Source of the DNA: an uncultured Flavobacterium sp. | GTDB taxonomy: Bacteria; Bacteroidota; Bacteroidia; Flavobacteriales; Flavobacteriaceae | NCBI GenBank assembly: GCA_946479395.1 | Contig: CAMLFV010000081.1 | Span: 1-11,967 of the forward strand | DNA length: 11,967 bases | Direction: 5' to 3' | Shown: in pieces, positions 1 through 7,890 of the stretch | Layout of the letters: each line of letters opens with the position of its first letter | Numbering within the stretch: position 1 is the stretch's first letter | Notes under the pieces: generated by a model | The model's input: only the letters and a program-made list of their open reading frames with translations | The model's database searches: none | Told to the model about the DNA's origin: nothing | Position numbers and translations under genes: made by a program

Positions 1-295
1 GTTTAACAACTGCAGCCCAATATTCAACTGCACCTTTACCTTTACCCATACGTACCTCTAAAGGTTTTTTAGTAATAGGTTTATCTGGGAAGATTTTAAT
101 CCATAATTGTCCTTCACGTTTCATAAAACGAGTTGCAGCGATACGTGCAGCTTCGATTTGACGAGAAGTAATGAACGAGTAATCTAAAGATTTAATACCG
201 AACATTCCGTTAGAAAGTTCGCTACCTCTTTGAGAAACCCCTTTCATTTTACCTTTCTGTACCTTACGGTACTTAGTTCTTTTAGGCTGTAACAT
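1..295 (-). CDS. rplP: 50S ribosomal protein L16, 3'-truncated by window edge
   Basis: Large-subunit protein that sits near the A-site and the 5S rRNA/central protuberance side of the 50S subunit. The visible 98 codons begin [19 protein letters not shown] and run into the window edge at [18 protein letters not shown], a conserved L16 segment. The family is about 136-141 residues long, so roughly 40 C-terminal residues lie outside. The ATG at 293-295 fits the universal L16 N-terminus. It follows rpsC with a 17-bp gap and is the last gene of the merged str-S10 operon seen here. No separate promoter is visible in the gap, so co-transcription with rpsC is inferred. Confidence 0.97.
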   Translation of the reverse strand, partial: MLQPKRTKYRKVQKGKMKGVSQRGSELSNGMFGIKSLDYSFITSRQIEAARIAATRFMKREGQLWIKIFPDKPITKKPLEVRMGKGKGAVEYWAAVVK

Positions 296-312
296 TTTTC
301 GTTAATTTTAAA

Positions 313-1050
313 TTACTTTCGTTTGTTATTGCGTTGGTTTGGTCTTCCACTTGGTTTTCCAGATCCTGCCGGTTTAGACGATTTTTGTTGTTTGTCCATT
401 CCTGCTAACGGAGAAAGATCTCTTTTACCATAAACCTCACCTTTCATGATCCATACTTTAATACCCATTCTACCGTAAGTAGTATGTGCTTCAGCTAAAG
501 CGTAATCAATATCCGCACGGAAAGTAGATAAAGGAATACGTCCATCTTTAAAGTTTTCTGAACGTGCCATTTCAGCACCATTCAAACGACCTGAAATTTG
601 CACTTTCATACCTTCAGCGTTCATTCTCATTGCCGCAGCGATAGCCATTTTAATAGCTCTACGGTAAGAAATACGGCTTTCGATTTGACGCGCGATGCTT
701 GTTGCAGCCAAATAAGCATCTAATTCTGGTCTTTTAATTTCAAAGATGTTAATTTGTACCTCTTTGTTAGTAATTTTCTTAAGTTCTTCTTTTAACTTGT
801 CTACCTCTTGACCACCTTTTCCGATAATGATACCCGGACGAGCAGTAGTGATAGTAACGGTTACAAGTTTTAAAGTTCTCTCGATAATGATTTTAGATAC
901 ACTAGCTTTTGCTAAACGAGCATGGATGTACTTTCTGATTTTTGCATCTTCAGCAAGTTTGTCTCCATAGTCATTTCCACCGTACCAGTTAGAGTCCCAT
1001 CCTCTGATGATCCCAAGGCGATTTCCGATTGGATTAGTCTTTTGTCCCAT
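313..1050 (-). CDS. rpsC: 30S ribosomal protein S3
   Basis: Small-subunit head protein at the mRNA entry tunnel, contributing to mRNA helicase activity of the ribosome. It is 245 residues long. The N-terminus [14 protein letters not shown] is the classical S3 start. The KH domain carries its GxxG loop at residues 76-79 (within GIIIGKGG, 73-80), and the C-terminal S3 domain contains the [11 protein letters not shown] block. After about residue 217 there is a low-complexity basic tail rich in Lys, Ser, Gly, Pro, Asn and Arg, longer than the E. coli tail and typical of the variable C-terminus in this protein. It lies 8 bp after rplV and 17 bp before rplP, so it is translated from the same message. 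Confidence 0.98.
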   Translation of the reverse strand: MGQKTNPIGNRLGIIRGWDSNWYGGNDYGDKLAEDAKIRKYIHARLAKASVSKIIIERTLKLVTVTITTARPGIIIGKGGQEVDKLKEELKKITNKEVQINIFEIKRPELDAYLAATSIARQIESRISYRRAIKMAIAAAMRMNAEGMKVQISGRLNGAEMARSENFKDGRIPLSTFRADIDYALAEAHTTYGRMGIKVWIMKGEVYGKRDLSPLAGMDKQQKSSKPAGSGKPSGRPNQRNNKRK

Positions 1051-1058
1051 ACTGTTTA

Positions 1059-1469
1059 TTAATTGCTTTGTGTGTTATTGTTTGATCCTAACACGATTGT
1101 TACGTGGTTAGAACGTTTTCTGATTCTGTGTGCGCGACCTTGTGGTGCAGGACGTAATCTTTTTAACATTGCGCCACCGTCTACACGGATTTCTTTTACA
1201 AATAATTCTGCTTCTTCGATGCTTGCTTCAGCGTTTTTAGCTTGCCAGTTAGCAATTGCTGATAACAATAATTTTTCTAATCTTCCTGAAGCTTCTTTTG
1301 TATTAAATTTTAATATGTTAAGAGCATTCTCAACTTTCTGTCCTCTTACTAAATCTGCAACTAAACGCATTTTACGAGGTGAAGTTGGGCAATTGTTTAG
1401 CTTAGCAAAAGCAATACTTTTGTTTGCTTCTTTTATCTGCTCTGCTCTTTCTCTTTTACGAACTCCCAT
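1059..1469 (-). CDS. rplV: 50S ribosomal protein L22
   Basis: Early-assembly 50S protein that lines the peptide exit tunnel and contacts all 23S rRNA domains. It is 136 residues long against about 110 in E. coli. The core block [17 protein letters not shown] is preceded by about 30 residues, a Lys/Glu-rich N-terminal extension usual in Bacteroidota L22. The conserved tunnel-loop region is seen as [22 protein letters not shown] short Asn/Ser-rich tail follows. Start and stop sit 8-9 bp from rpsC and rpsS, supporting the chosen ATG. An overlapping open frame on the opposite strand is only a shadow of this gene. Confidence 0.98.
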   Translation of the reverse strand: MGVRKRERAEQIKEANKSIAFAKLNNCPTSPRKMRLVADLVRGQKVENALNILKFNTKEASGRLEKLLLSAIANWQAKNAEASIEEAELFVKEIRVDGGAMLKRLRPAPQGRAHRIRKRSNHVTIVLGSNNNTQSN

Positions 1470-1478
1470 AGCTTCTTA

Positions 1479-1757
1479 TTATTTTTTACCTTTATTTTTT
1501 GCACCTGCGTGTCCACGGAATGAACGTGTTGGTGAAAACTCTCCTAATTTATGTCCTACCATGTTTTCTGTTACGTAAACTGGTACAAATTGACGACCGT
1601 TGTGTACTGCGATTGTTTGTCCTACGAAATCTGGAGTAATCATTGATGCTCTAGACCAAGTTTTAACAACTGCTTTGTTACCGTTTTCTGCGTTCTCTAA
1701 AACTTTTTTCTCAAGTTTAAAGTGAACATAAGGTCCTTTTTTTAATGAACGTGCCAT
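1479..1757 (-). CDS. rpsS: 30S ribosomal protein S19
   Basis: Small-subunit head protein that forms a complex with S13 near the A and P sites and contributes to intersubunit bridges. It is 92 residues long, the usual size. [15 protein letters not shown] at the N-terminus, the [13 protein letters not shown] block and the C-terminal [14 protein letters not shown] block are diagnostic. The stop is 9 bp before rplV and the start is 10 bp after rplB. Nothing is unusual in the reading frame. Confidence 0.98.
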   Translation of the reverse strand: MARSLKKGPYVHFKLEKKVLENAENGNKAVVKTWSRASMITPDFVGQTIAVHNGRQFVPVYVTENMVGHKLGEFSPTRSFRGHAGAKNKGKK

Positions 1758-1767
1758 ACTTACTTAA

Positions 1768-2592
1768 TTATTTCTTTCTACGTTCTACAATATGTTTGTT
1801 ACTTGCTTTTACTTTAGAACGAGTTCTATAACCCTTCGCTGGTAAACCTTTTCTAGAACGTGGGTGACCTCCTGAAGAGCGTCCTTCACCACCTCCCATT
1901 GGGTGATCAACTGGGTTCATAGCTACCGGTCTAGTACGTGGTCTTCTACCTAACCAACGAGATCTACCTGCTTTACCTGAAACGATTAACTGGTGATCTG
2001 AGTTAGATACTGCACCAATTGTTGCCATACATGTTAATAAGATCAAACGAATCTCACCTGAAGGCATTTTAATTGTTGCGTATTTACCATCACGAGCAAC
2101 TAATTGTGCAAAAGTTCCTGCAGAACGTGCGATAACAGCACCTTGACCTGGACGTAACTCGATACAAGAAATAATTGTACCAAGAGGAATGTTTGCTAAA
2201 GGCATTGCATTACCAACTTCTGGAGCTGCTTCTGGTCCAGAAACTACTTTCTGACCTACTTGCAATCCTGCTGGTGCTACGATGTACGTTTTTGCTCCAT
2301 CTGCATATGCTAATAATGAGATAAATGCTGAACGGTTTGGATCGTATTCGATTGTTTTAACTGTAGCTGGAACACCAACTTTAGTTCTTTTAAAATCAAT
2401 AATACGATATTGTTGTTTATGACCACCACCAATATAACGCATGGTCATTTTTCCTTGACTATTTCTACCTCCAGAGTTTTTTTTCGGTGCTAATAATGAA
2501 CGCTCCGGCTTATCAGTTGTAATAGCGTCAAAACTATTAACAACTCTAAAACGCTGACCTGGGGTAATAGGTTTTAATTTTCTAACTGACAT
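1768..2592 (-). CDS. rplB: 50S ribosomal protein L2
   Basis: Large-subunit protein needed for subunit joining, tRNA binding and peptidyl transferase organisation. At 274 residues it has the family's standard length. The N-terminus contains the [11 protein letters not shown] start and an OB-like RNA-binding domain (about 40-120, with GGGHKQQYR). The C-terminal SH3-like domain includes [14 protein letters not shown], where His230 corresponds to the functionally important His229 of E. coli L2. The gene is 5 bp after rplW and 10 bp before rpsS. No truncation or unusual substitution was noticed. Confidence 0.98.
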   Translation of the reverse strand: MSVRKLKPITPGQRFRVVNSFDAITTDKPERSLLAPKKNSGGRNSQGKMTMRYIGGGHKQQYRIIDFKRTKVGVPATVKTIEYDPNRSAFISLLAYADGAKTYIVAPAGLQVGQKVVSGPEAAPEVGNAMPLANIPLGTIISCIELRPGQGAVIARSAGTFAQLVARDGKYATIKMPSGEIRLILLTCMATIGAVSNSDHQLIVSGKAGRSRWLGRRPRTRPVAMNPVDHPMGGGEGRSSGGHPRSRKGLPAKGYRTRSKVKASNKHIVERRKK

Positions 2593-2597
2593 TGTTA

Positions 2598-2888
2598 TTA
2601 GATATTAGTGTAAAAATCGATTGAATCTCCTTCTTTCAATGTTACAATTGCTTTCTTGTATGAAGACGTTTTACCAGTAATCATTCCGCTTTTCGTAAAC
2701 TTTGTAGTTCTATCAGCTCTGTAAATCATTGTGTTTACATCTAAAACAGAAACTCCATAAGCTTTTTCAACCGCTTTCTTAATTTCTACTTTGTTTGCTT
2801 TTTTAGCTACCACAAATCCAAAACGGTTAAATAATTCACCGTCTTTTGTGATTTTTTCGGTAATGATAGGTTTAATAATTATACTCAT
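2598..2888 (-). CDS. rplW: 50S ribosomal protein L23
   Basis: Large-subunit protein at the exit of the peptide tunnel, the docking site for trigger factor and SRP. It is 96 residues long, normal for bacteria. It begins [15 protein letters not shown], the typical L23 start (xxxPxxTEK), and holds the [22 protein letters not shown] block around residues 25-46. It lies 8 bp after rplD and 5 bp before rplB, in the conserved L3-L4-L23-L2 order. Confidence 0.97.
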   Translation of the reverse strand: MSIIIKPIITEKITKDGELFNRFGFVVAKKANKVEIKKAVEKAYGVSVLDVNTMIYRADRTTKFTKSGMITGKTSSYKKAIVTLKEGDSIDFYTNI

Positions 2889-2896
2889 TTCCCTAT

Positions 2897-3526
2897 TTAT
2901 TTACTTAAATTTTCTACAATTCCTTCTAATGAACCTTCAGTTAATACTAACGATTTTGCATTCAAAATACCGTAAGTATTTAATTCCGAAGACGTTACAA
3001 CAGAAGCTCTTTCTAAATTGCGTGACGACAAATATACGTTTTTATTTGATTCACCCAACACAAATAATGATTTTTTACCTTCTAACCCTAAAGCTTTCAA
3101 TACGTTAATGAAATTTTTAGTACTTGGTGCTTCAAAAGTAAAATCTTCTACAACAAATAAATTAGCTTCTTGAGCTTTCATTGTAAAAGCAGATTTACGA
3201 GCCAAACGCTTTAAAGCTTTGTTCAATTTGAACGAGTAGCTTCTTGGGCGTGGTCCAAAAATAGTACCACCACCTTTAAAAACAGGTGATTTTGCAGAAC
3301 CTGCACGTGCAGTACCTGTACCTTTTTGTTTTTTAATTTTACGTGTAGATCCTGCTACTTCAGCTCTTTCTTTAGCTTTGTGCGTACCTTGACGTTGATT
3401 TGCCAAATATTGTTTAACATCTAAATAGATAGCATGTTTGTTAGGCTCAATTGCGAAAACTGAATCAGCCAGTTGTACTGATCTGCCAGTTTCTTTTCCG
3501 TTGATATCTAAAACTTTTACTTCCAT
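2897..3526 (-). CDS. rplD: 50S ribosomal protein L4
   Basis: Large-subunit protein whose extended loop lines the exit tunnel. In E. coli it is also the autoregulator of the S10 operon, but that activity cannot be assumed here. It is 209 residues long. The long loop is visible as [21 protein letters not shown] followed by [31 protein letters not shown], the hallmark region of bacterial L4. The ATG shares its A with the stop codon of rplC (TAATG at 3528-3524), so the two genes overlap by one base and are probably translationally coupled. Confidence 0.98.
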   Translation of the reverse strand: MEVKVLDINGKETGRSVQLADSVFAIEPNKHAIYLDVKQYLANQRQGTHKAKERAEVAGSTRKIKKQKGTGTARAGSAKSPVFKGGGTIFGPRPRSYSFKLNKALKRLARKSAFTMKAQEANLFVVEDFTFEAPSTKNFINVLKALGLEGKKSLFVLGESNKNVYLSSRNLERASVVTSSELNTYGILNAKSLVLTEGSLEGIVENLSK

Positions 3527-4143
3527 TACTTTTGAACGATTACGTAAGAGTTTTTATGACCTGGTACAGCACCTTTAACTACTAATAAGTTTTTGTCTGC
3601 AACCACTTTTAAAACTCTAAGGTTTTGAACTGTTACTTTTTCTCCTCCTGTTCTTCCAGCCATACGCATACCCTTGAATACTCTTGAAGGATAAGACGAT
3701 GCACCAACAGAACCCGGAGCTCTTAAACGGTTGTGCTGACCATGCGTAGCCTGACCAACCCCACCAAATCCATGACGTTTTACAACCCCTTGGAATCCTT
3801 TACCTTTAGAAGTACCTTGTACATCAACAAAGTCTCCTTCAGCAAATAAATCTACAGTGATCACATCACCTAAACCATAAGCGCTTTCAAAATCTTGAAT
3901 TTCAACGACTTTTTTCTTTACAGAAGTTCCTGCTTTTTTAAAGTGACCTGTAGCCGCTTTAGTTGCATTTTTTTCTCTAGCGTCATCGAAACCAAGTTGA
4001 TAAGTTTCATACCCGTCAACCTCTTTGGTTCTGACTTGGGTAACGACACATGGACCTAATTCGATTACAGTACAAGGAATGTTTTTCCCGTTCTCATCGA
4101 AGATTGAAGTCATGCCGATTTTCTTTCCAATTAACCCAGACAT
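3526..4143 (-). CDS. rplC: 50S ribosomal protein L3
   Basis: Early 50S assembly protein whose central loop reaches toward the peptidyl transferase centre. It is 205 residues long, the normal length. [19 protein letters not shown] at the N-terminus and the loop segment [16 protein letters not shown] are diagnostic. Where E. coli L3 has GSIGQNQTPGK, with the glutamine methylated by PrmB, this protein reads [11 protein letters not shown], so no Gln is available there. The gene follows a 99-bp gap after rpsJ that contains an inverted repeat and a consensus promoter. It overlaps rplD by one base at its end. Confidence 0.98.
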   Translation of the reverse strand: MSGLIGKKIGMTSIFDENGKNIPCTVIELGPCVVTQVRTKEVDGYETYQLGFDDAREKNATKAATGHFKKAGTSVKKKVVEIQDFESAYGLGDVITVDLFAEGDFVDVQGTSKGKGFQGVVKRHGFGGVGQATHGQHNRLRAPGSVGASSYPSRVFKGMRMAGRTGGEKVTVQNLRVLKVVADKNLLVVKGAVPGHKNSYVIVQK

Positions 4144-4174
4144 AATTTTAAATTAATAATTATTAAATATAAAA

Positions 4175-4213
4175 ATTTCAAGCATCGGCAAAATTAATAC
4201 CAATGCTTGAAAT
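4175..4213 (-). terminator. Inverted repeat with T-rich tail between rpsJ and rplC
   Basis: ATTTCAAGCAT (4175-4185) and ATGCTTGAAAT (4203-4213) are a perfect 11-bp inverted repeat with a 17-base loop. On the minus (coding) strand the stem is followed by a T-rich tract (TTTTATATTT from 4174), while on the plus strand it is not, so it looks like a weak terminator or attenuator for read-through from rpsJ. The stem is A/T-rich (3 G/C pairs per arm), which limits its strength. Its loop contains the promoter box described for rplC. Confidence 0.5.
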
Positions 4214-4219
4214 ATACAA
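4189..4219 (-). promoter_or_regulatory. Internal promoter upstream of rplC
   Basis: On the minus strand TTG (4219-4217), a 20-bp spacer and TAATTTTG (4196-4189) match the Bacteroidota promoter consensus, with a perfect TAnnTTTG. Transcription would start near 4182-4184 and give a leader of roughly 40 A/T-rich bases before the rplC ATG at 4143. The -7 box lies in the loop of the 4175-4213 inverted repeat, so the start point falls inside its second arm on the coding strand. Confidence 0.7.
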
Positions 4220-4242
4220 GTATTTTGTAAAATATTTTATTA

Positions 4243-4548
4243 TCAAACTTTTATCTCTACTTCTACCCCTGAAGGAAGCTCTAATTTCATTAAAGCGTCG
4301 ATCGTTTTAGAAGATGAAGAATAGATGTCTAATAATCTTTTATACGAACTTAACTCGAATTGTTCTCTTGACTTTTTGTTAACGTGAGGAGAACGTAAAA
4401 CAGTAAAGATTTTTTTATGAGTTGGTAATGGAATTGGTCCTGTTACCACTGCACCTGTACTTTTTACAGTTTTTACGATTTTTTCAGCTGACTTGTCAAC
4501 CAAGGCATGATCGTAAGATTTTAATTTTATTCTGATTTTTTGACTCAT
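4243..4548 (-). CDS. rpsJ: 30S ribosomal protein S10 / NusE
   Basis: Small-subunit head protein. In bacteria it also acts as NusE, pairing with NusB in transcription antitermination. It is 101 residues long. The start [18 protein letters not shown] and the block [30 protein letters not shown] are diagnostic of S10. It begins 11 bp after fusA, so the str and S10 groups are joined directly with no tuf gene between them. It is followed by a 99-bp gap with a hairpin and a promoter, so its message may be partly separated from rplC and later genes. Confidence 0.98.
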   Translation of the reverse strand: MSQKIRIKLKSYDHALVDKSAEKIVKTVKSTGAVVTGPIPLPTHKKIFTVLRSPHVNKKSREQFELSSYKRLLDIYSSSSKTIDALMKLELPSGVEVEIKV

Positions 4549-4559
4549 TTTCTTAATTA

Positions 4560-6695
4560 TTAAGCGTTACCTTTTGCTTTTTTAATTACTTCTTCTTGAA
4601 TGTTAGAAGGTGTTTGCTCATAGTGAGAGAACTCCATTGTTGAAGTTGCACGACCTGAAGATAATGTACGTAATGTTGTTACATATCCGAACATTTCTGA
4701 TAACGGCACAGAAGCTTTAACAACTTTAGCTCCGTTACGATCGTCCATAGAGTTGATTTGACCACGACGACGGTTTAAGTCACCTACAATATCACCCATG
4801 TTCTCTTCTGGTGTTAACACTTCTAACTTCATGATTGGCTCAAGGATGATAGCACCCGCAGCTTTTGCAGATTCTTTATATCCCATTTTAGCTGCTAATT
4901 CGAAAGATAATGCATCCGAATCCACCGCGTGGTAAGAACCATCGACTAAAGTAACTTTTAATGAATCCATTTCGAATCCTGCTAAAGGACCTTGTTTCAT
5001 AGACTCACGGAAACCTTTTTCTACAGCAGGAATGTATTCTTTTGGTACGTTACCACCTTTAACTTCGTTAACGAACTGTAATCCTACGAATGGTTTACCG
5101 TCAACTTCGTCAGCTGGACCAATTTTGAATACGATATCACCAAATTTACCACGACCACCAGATTGCTTTTTGTAAGTTTCTCTGTGACTTGCTTCTCTTG
5201 TGAAAGCTTCTTTGTACTCTACCTGAGGCTCACCTTGGTTAACCTCTACTTTAAACTCACGACGCATACGGTCAACAATGATATCTAAGTGTAACTCACC
5301 CATACCAGAGATGATTGTTTGCCCAGAAGCTTGGTCTGTACGAACTGTAAATGTTGGATCTTCTTCTGCTAATTTAGCTAAAGCCATACCCATTTTATCT
5401 ACGTCTGCTTTTGTTTTAGGTTCGATAGCGATACCAATTACCGGATCAGGGAAATCCATAGATTCTAACACAATTGGGTGTTTTTCATCACATAAAGTAT
5501 CTCCTGTTTTAATATCCTTAAAACCAACAGCAGCACCGATATCTCCAGCTTCAATTCTTTCGATTGGGTTTTGCTTGTTAGCGTGCATTTGGTAAATACG
5601 AGAGATACGCTCTTTGTTTCCTGAACGCGTGTTCAATACATAAGAACCTGCATCTAATCCACCTGAATAAGCACGGAAGAAAGCCAAACGACCTACGAAA
5701 GGATCGGTAGCAATTTTAAATGCTAATGCAGCAAACGGATCGTTTACAGATGGTTTACGTGTAATTGGCTCTTCAGTATCTGGGTTAGTACCTTCGATCG
5801 CTTCTTTATCCATTGGAGATGGTAAGTAACGACAAACAGCATCTAACATAAACTGAACTCCTTTATTTTTGAAAGATGAACCACATGTCATTGGAATGAT
5901 ACTCATATCTAAAGTTGCAGCACGCAATGCTTTGTGTACTTCTTCTTCAGTGATAGAGTTTTCATCCTCCATATATTTCTCTAACAAGTTTTCGTCGTAA
6001 GCAGCAATTTCTTCGATTAATTGACCACGGTATTGTTTTACCTCGTCAACCATTTCAGCAGGAATTTCCACGATATCAAAAGTAGCACCTTGTGTATCCT
6101 CATGCCATACAATAGCACGGTTTTTCACTAAATCTACTACTCCTTTAAAATCTGCTTCGTCACCAATTGGCAATACAATAGGCACCGCGTTAGATTTCAA
6201 CATATCTTTAACTTGCTGACAAACTTTTAAGAAGTTAGATCCTTGACGGTCCATCTTGTTAACAAATCCCATACGTGGAACTTTGTAGTTATCAGCTAAA
6301 CGCCAGTTAGTTTCAGATTGTGGCTCAACTCCGTCAACTGCAGAGAATAAGAATACCAATCCGTCTAATACACGTAATGAACGGTTTACCTCTACGGTAA
6401 AGTCAACGTGTCCTGGGGTATCGATAATATTAAAGTGATAATCTTGTGAATCTGCAATTTTTTTACCTTGATCTGTTGGGAAAGCCCAAGTACAAGTTGT
6501 AGCTGCAGATGTAATAGTGATACCACGCTCTGCTTCTTGCTCCATCCAGTCCATTGTAGAAGCACCATCGTGTACTTCACCAATTTTGTGGTTTTTACCT
6601 GTATAAAAAAGGATACGCTCTGTTGTTGTTGTTTTACCAGCATCAATGTGAGCAGCGATTCCTATGTTTCTAGTAAATCTTAAATCTCTAGCCAT
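4560..6695 (-). CDS. fusA: Translation elongation factor G
   Basis: GTPase that drives translocation of tRNAs and mRNA and takes part in ribosome recycling. It is 711 residues long, close to the usual 690-715. The G-domain motifs are all intact: AHIDAGKT (15-22), ERGITIT (56-62, switch I), DTPGH (92-96, with the catalytic His96) and NKMD (146-149). The stretch between switch I and DTPGH (about 70-86) is somewhat longer than in E. coli. Domain II onward is normal, including the domain IV/V region with [16 protein letters not shown] and the C-terminal [16 protein letters not shown] block. It is encoded between rpsG (22 bp upstream) and rpsJ (11 bp downstream). This is the canonical operon copy. 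Whether a second EF-G exists elsewhere cannot be seen. Confidence 0.98.
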   Translation of the reverse strand: MARDLRFTRNIGIAAHIDAGKTTTTERILFYTGKNHKIGEVHDGASTMDWMEQEAERGITITSAATTCTWAFPTDQGKKIADSQDYHFNIIDTPGHVDFTVEVNRSLRVLDGLVFLFSAVDGVEPQSETNWRLADNYKVPRMGFVNKMDRQGSNFLKVCQQVKDMLKSNAVPIVLPIGDEADFKGVVDLVKNRAIVWHEDTQGATFDIVEIPAEMVDEVKQYRGQLIEEIAAYDENLLEKYMEDENSITEEEVHKALRAATLDMSIIPMTCGSSFKNKGVQFMLDAVCRYLPSPMDKEAIEGTNPDTEEPITRKPSVNDPFAALAFKIATDPFVGRLAFFRAYSGGLDAGSYVLNTRSGNKERISRIYQMHANKQNPIERIEAGDIGAAVGFKDIKTGDTLCDEKHPIVLESMDFPDPVIGIAIEPKTKADVDKMGMALAKLAEEDPTFTVRTDQASGQTIISGMGELHLDIIVDRMRREFKVEVNQGEPQVEYKEAFTREASHRETYKKQSGGRGKFGDIVFKIGPADEVDGKPFVGLQFVNEVKGGNVPKEYIPAVEKGFRESMKQGPLAGFEMDSLKVTLVDGSYHAVDSDALSFELAAKMGYKESAKAAGAIILEPIMKLEVLTPEENMGDIVGDLNRRRGQINSMDDRNGAKVVKASVPLSEMFGYVTTLRTLSSGRATSTMEFSHYEQTPSNIQEEVIKKAKGNA

Positions 6696-6717
6696 TTGTG
6701 TTGTTCTTTATGAAAAA

Positions 6718-7194
6718 TTAAAATCTAAAGTGAGAGAATGCTTTATTAGCATCTGCCATTTTGTGAACATCCATTCTTTTCTTAACAGCAGCACCTTCTT
6801 CTTTTGCAGCAGCCAAGATTTCAGCAGCTAATTTAGAAGCCATAGATTTGTCGTTTCTTTTTCTTGCATAAAGAATCATCCACTTCATCGCCATAGAAAT
6901 TTTTCTATCTGGACGAATTGGCATTGGAATTTGGAATGAAGCACCACCTACACGGCGAGAACGTACTTCAACGTGAGGCATAACGTTAGTTAATGCATCT
7001 TTCCACACTTCCAAAGAGGTTTTTTCTTCATCTTGCTTTTTAGTTTCAACGATTTCTAATGCATCGTAAAATACTTTAAAAGCAGTAGATTTTTTACCAT
7101 CCCACATTAAGTTGTTCACGAAACGTGTTACTAACTGATCGTTAAATTTTGGATCTGGTAAAAGAGGTCTTTTCTTTGCCTGTCTTTTTCTCAT
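6718..7194 (-). CDS. rpsG: 30S ribosomal protein S7
   Basis: Primary 16S rRNA binding protein that nucleates assembly of the 30S head and touches the E-site tRNA. It is 158 residues long, close to the usual 156. It begins [19 protein letters not shown] and contains the conserved [34 protein letters not shown] and [13 protein letters not shown] blocks. The ATG at 7192-7194 gives the expected N-terminus. Its 121-bp upstream gap from rpsL is long for this operon and contains heptad repeats, but no clean promoter box. Confidence 0.98.
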   Translation of the reverse strand: MRKRQAKKRPLLPDPKFNDQLVTRFVNNLMWDGKKSTAFKVFYDALEIVETKKQDEEKTSLEVWKDALTNVMPHVEVRSRRVGGASFQIPMPIRPDRKISMAMKWMILYARKRNDKSMASKLAAEILAAAKEEGAAVKKRMDVHKMADANKAFSHFRF

Positions 7195-7210
7195 TTCTTT
7201 GTTACTTTTA

Positions 7211-7245
7211 AAAGTTTCTAGTTTAAGGTTCCAAGTTTAAAGCTC
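7211..7245. repeat. Degenerate 7-bp tandem repeat, five units
   Basis: Five consecutive in-register heptads read on the plus strand: AAAGTTT, CTAGTTT, AAGGTTC, CAAGTTT, AAAGCTC. The fourth position is G and the sixth is T in every unit, and 28 of 35 bases agree with AAAGTTT. The array lies 17-51 bp upstream of the rpsG ATG, so it is probably in the transcribed leader between rpsL and rpsG. Function is unknown. The region is A/T-rich, but the constant positions make the 7-bp period hard to dismiss. Confidence 0.55.
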
Positions 7246-7277
7246 TGTATCGATAAAAAAATCAACACATAAATCTT

Positions 7278-7298
7278 TACGACTTATAACTTTTGACT
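7278..7298. repeat. Second degenerate 7-bp tandem repeat, three units
   Basis: Three in-register heptads on the plus strand, TACGACT, TATAACT and TTTGACT, each differ by one base from TATGACT. A weaker unit (AAATCTT) precedes them. The array has the same period as the one at 7211-7245 but a different consensus and is not in register with it. It lies just after the rpsL stop codon in the direction of transcription. Confidence 0.45.
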
Positions 7299-7315
7299 AT
7301 TCTACTTAAATTAAA

Positions 7316-7699
7316 TTACTTTTTTGCGTCTTTAGGGCGTTTAGCACCATATTTAGATCTTCTTTGTGTACGACCGTTAACACCGGCTGTATCTAAAGCA
7401 CCACGTACAATGTGGTATCTAACTCCTGGTAAATCTTTTACCCTTCCACCTCTAACTAATACTATCGAGTGCTCTTGTAAATTGTGTCCTTCTCCTGGGA
7501 TGTAAGCGTTTACTTCATTACCGTTTGTCAAACGTACACGCGCTACTTTACGCATTGCAGAGTTTGGCTTTTTAGGCGTTGTAGTATAAACACGCGTACA
7601 CACACCACGTCTTTGAGGACATGAATCCAAAGCAACCGATTTACTCTTCTTAGTTAATTGGGTTCTCCCTTTTCTTACTAATTGTTGAATTGTTGGCAT
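7316..7699 (-). CDS. rpsL: 30S ribosomal protein S12
   Basis: Decoding-centre protein of the 30S subunit and the first gene of the merged operon. It is 127 residues long. The frame is open further upstream to a TTG at 7757-7759, but that codon is part of the promoter -7 box. The ATG at 7697-7699 gives the universal start [12 protein letters not shown]. The [22 protein letters not shown] block and the [13 protein letters not shown] block are intact. Lys43 and Lys88 (numbered with the initiator Met), the usual sites of streptomycin-resistance substitutions, are wild type, and Asp89, the RimO methylthiolation site in E. coli, is present. Confidence 0.98.
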   Translation of the reverse strand: MPTIQQLVRKGRTQLTKKSKSVALDSCPQRRGVCTRVYTTTPKKPNSAMRKVARVRLTNGNEVNAYIPGEGHNLQEHSIVLVRGGRVKDLPGVRYHIVRGALDTAGVNGRTQRRSKYGAKRPKDAKK

Positions 7700-7736
7700 A
7701 ATGTTTATTAAAAATTTTCTACATTCAAATTTGTTT

Positions 7737-7752
7737 CCCGTGTATTTTCGGG
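7737..7752 (-). other. Small hairpin at the predicted 5' end of the rpsL mRNA
   Basis: On the minus strand CCCG and CGGG pair across an 8-base loop. The stem starts 5 bases after the -7 box (7757), so it would lie at or very near the 5' end of the transcript. It could protect the message or be a regulatory leader element, but a 4-bp stem is weak evidence. Confidence 0.3.
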
Positions 7753-7756
7753 GATG

Positions 7757-7786
7757 CAAATATATAAATTATTATAATCAAAACAA
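7757..7786 (-). promoter_or_regulatory. Main promoter of the rpsL-rpsG-fusA-S10 operon
   Basis: Reading the minus strand, TTG (7786-7784), a 19-bp spacer and TATATTTG (7764-7757) match the Bacteroidota sigma-A (RpoD-like) consensus TTG-N19-TAnnTTTG exactly. Transcription is expected to start around 7750-7752, giving a leader of about 50 bases before the rpsL ATG. No Shine-Dalgarno-like sequence is seen in that leader; it is A/T-rich immediately before the start codon, as usual in flavobacteria. Confidence 0.85.
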
Positions 7787-7829
7787 ACGTATTTCGTTTA
7801 TTTTCAAAATATTTCTACATTTATCAAAG

Positions 7830-7863
7830 TAACCCTTTCAAAGTTCGAACTCTGAAAGGGTTA
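7830..7863 (-). terminator. Hairpin between the T9SS cargo gene and rpsL, possible terminator
   Basis: An 11-bp perfect inverted repeat (TAACCCTTTCA at 7830-7840 with TGAAAGGGTTA at 7853-7863) surrounds the palindrome AGTTCGAACT, separated from the stem by one A/C mismatch, so nearly the whole 34 bp can fold. It starts 27 bp after the stop of the minus-strand gene at 7891 and is the only strong stem before the rpsL promoter, which suits a terminator. The downstream tract on the minus strand (CTTTGATAAATG) is only weakly T-rich. A protein-binding palindrome or a bidirectional element is an alternative. Confidence 0.55.
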
Positions 7864-7878
7864 TAAATATTAAGATTG

Positions 7879-7886
7879 CAAATGTA
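7879..7886 (-). promoter_or_regulatory. Second TAnnTTTG box, near-duplicate of the rpsL -7 region
   Basis: Minus strand TACATTTG matches the -7 consensus. It lies in a 19-bp segment (7877-7895) that matches the rpsL -7 region (7755-7773) at 18 of 19 positions. It overlaps the 3' end of the upstream gene, including its TAA. No TTG is found at a 17-23 bp spacing, so as a promoter it is incomplete; it may be a weak upstream start for the ribosomal operon or a chance A/T match. Confidence 0.35.
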
Positions 7887-7890
7887 TAAA

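Larger units (their letters stand above)
7199..7315. other. rpsL-rpsG intergenic region
   Basis: This 121-bp gap is mostly A/T and contains two degenerate 7-bp tandem arrays (7211-7245 and 7278-7298), listed separately. On the minus strand the nearest promoter-like match is TAAACTTG (7239-7232, one mismatch to TAnnTTTG) with a TTG 23 bp upstream. The box lies inside a repeat unit, so I do not call it a promoter. A T7 run on the minus strand (7260-7254) has no convincing GC stem in front of it, so no terminator is called. Confidence 0.6.

Noticed and set aside
1063..1578. Plus-strand open frame of 171 codons over rplV and rpsS
   Set aside because: It lies antisense to two conserved ribosomal protein genes, has no promoter or recognised domain, and is a shadow of their codon pattern.
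2791..3108. Plus-strand open frame of 105 codons across rplW and rplD
   Set aside because: It is antisense to two conserved genes, and its hydrophobic Leu/Ile-rich translation reflects the complementary strand of Lys/Asn codons.
4153..4166. 14-bp perfect palindrome TTAATAATTATTAA upstream of rplC
   Set aside because: It consists only of A and T in a very A/T-rich leader, where such palindromes arise easily by chance.
6392..6683. Short open frames on both strands overlapping the start of fusA
   Set aside because: They overlap the invariant G-domain coding region of EF-G and encode low-complexity peptides with no recognisable features.
7700..7759. Extended S12 frame starting at a TTG at 7757-7759, adding 20 residues (MHPRKYTG...)
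   Set aside because: The TTG is the end of the promoter -7 box and lies before the expected transcription start; the downstream ATG gives the universal S12 N-terminus.
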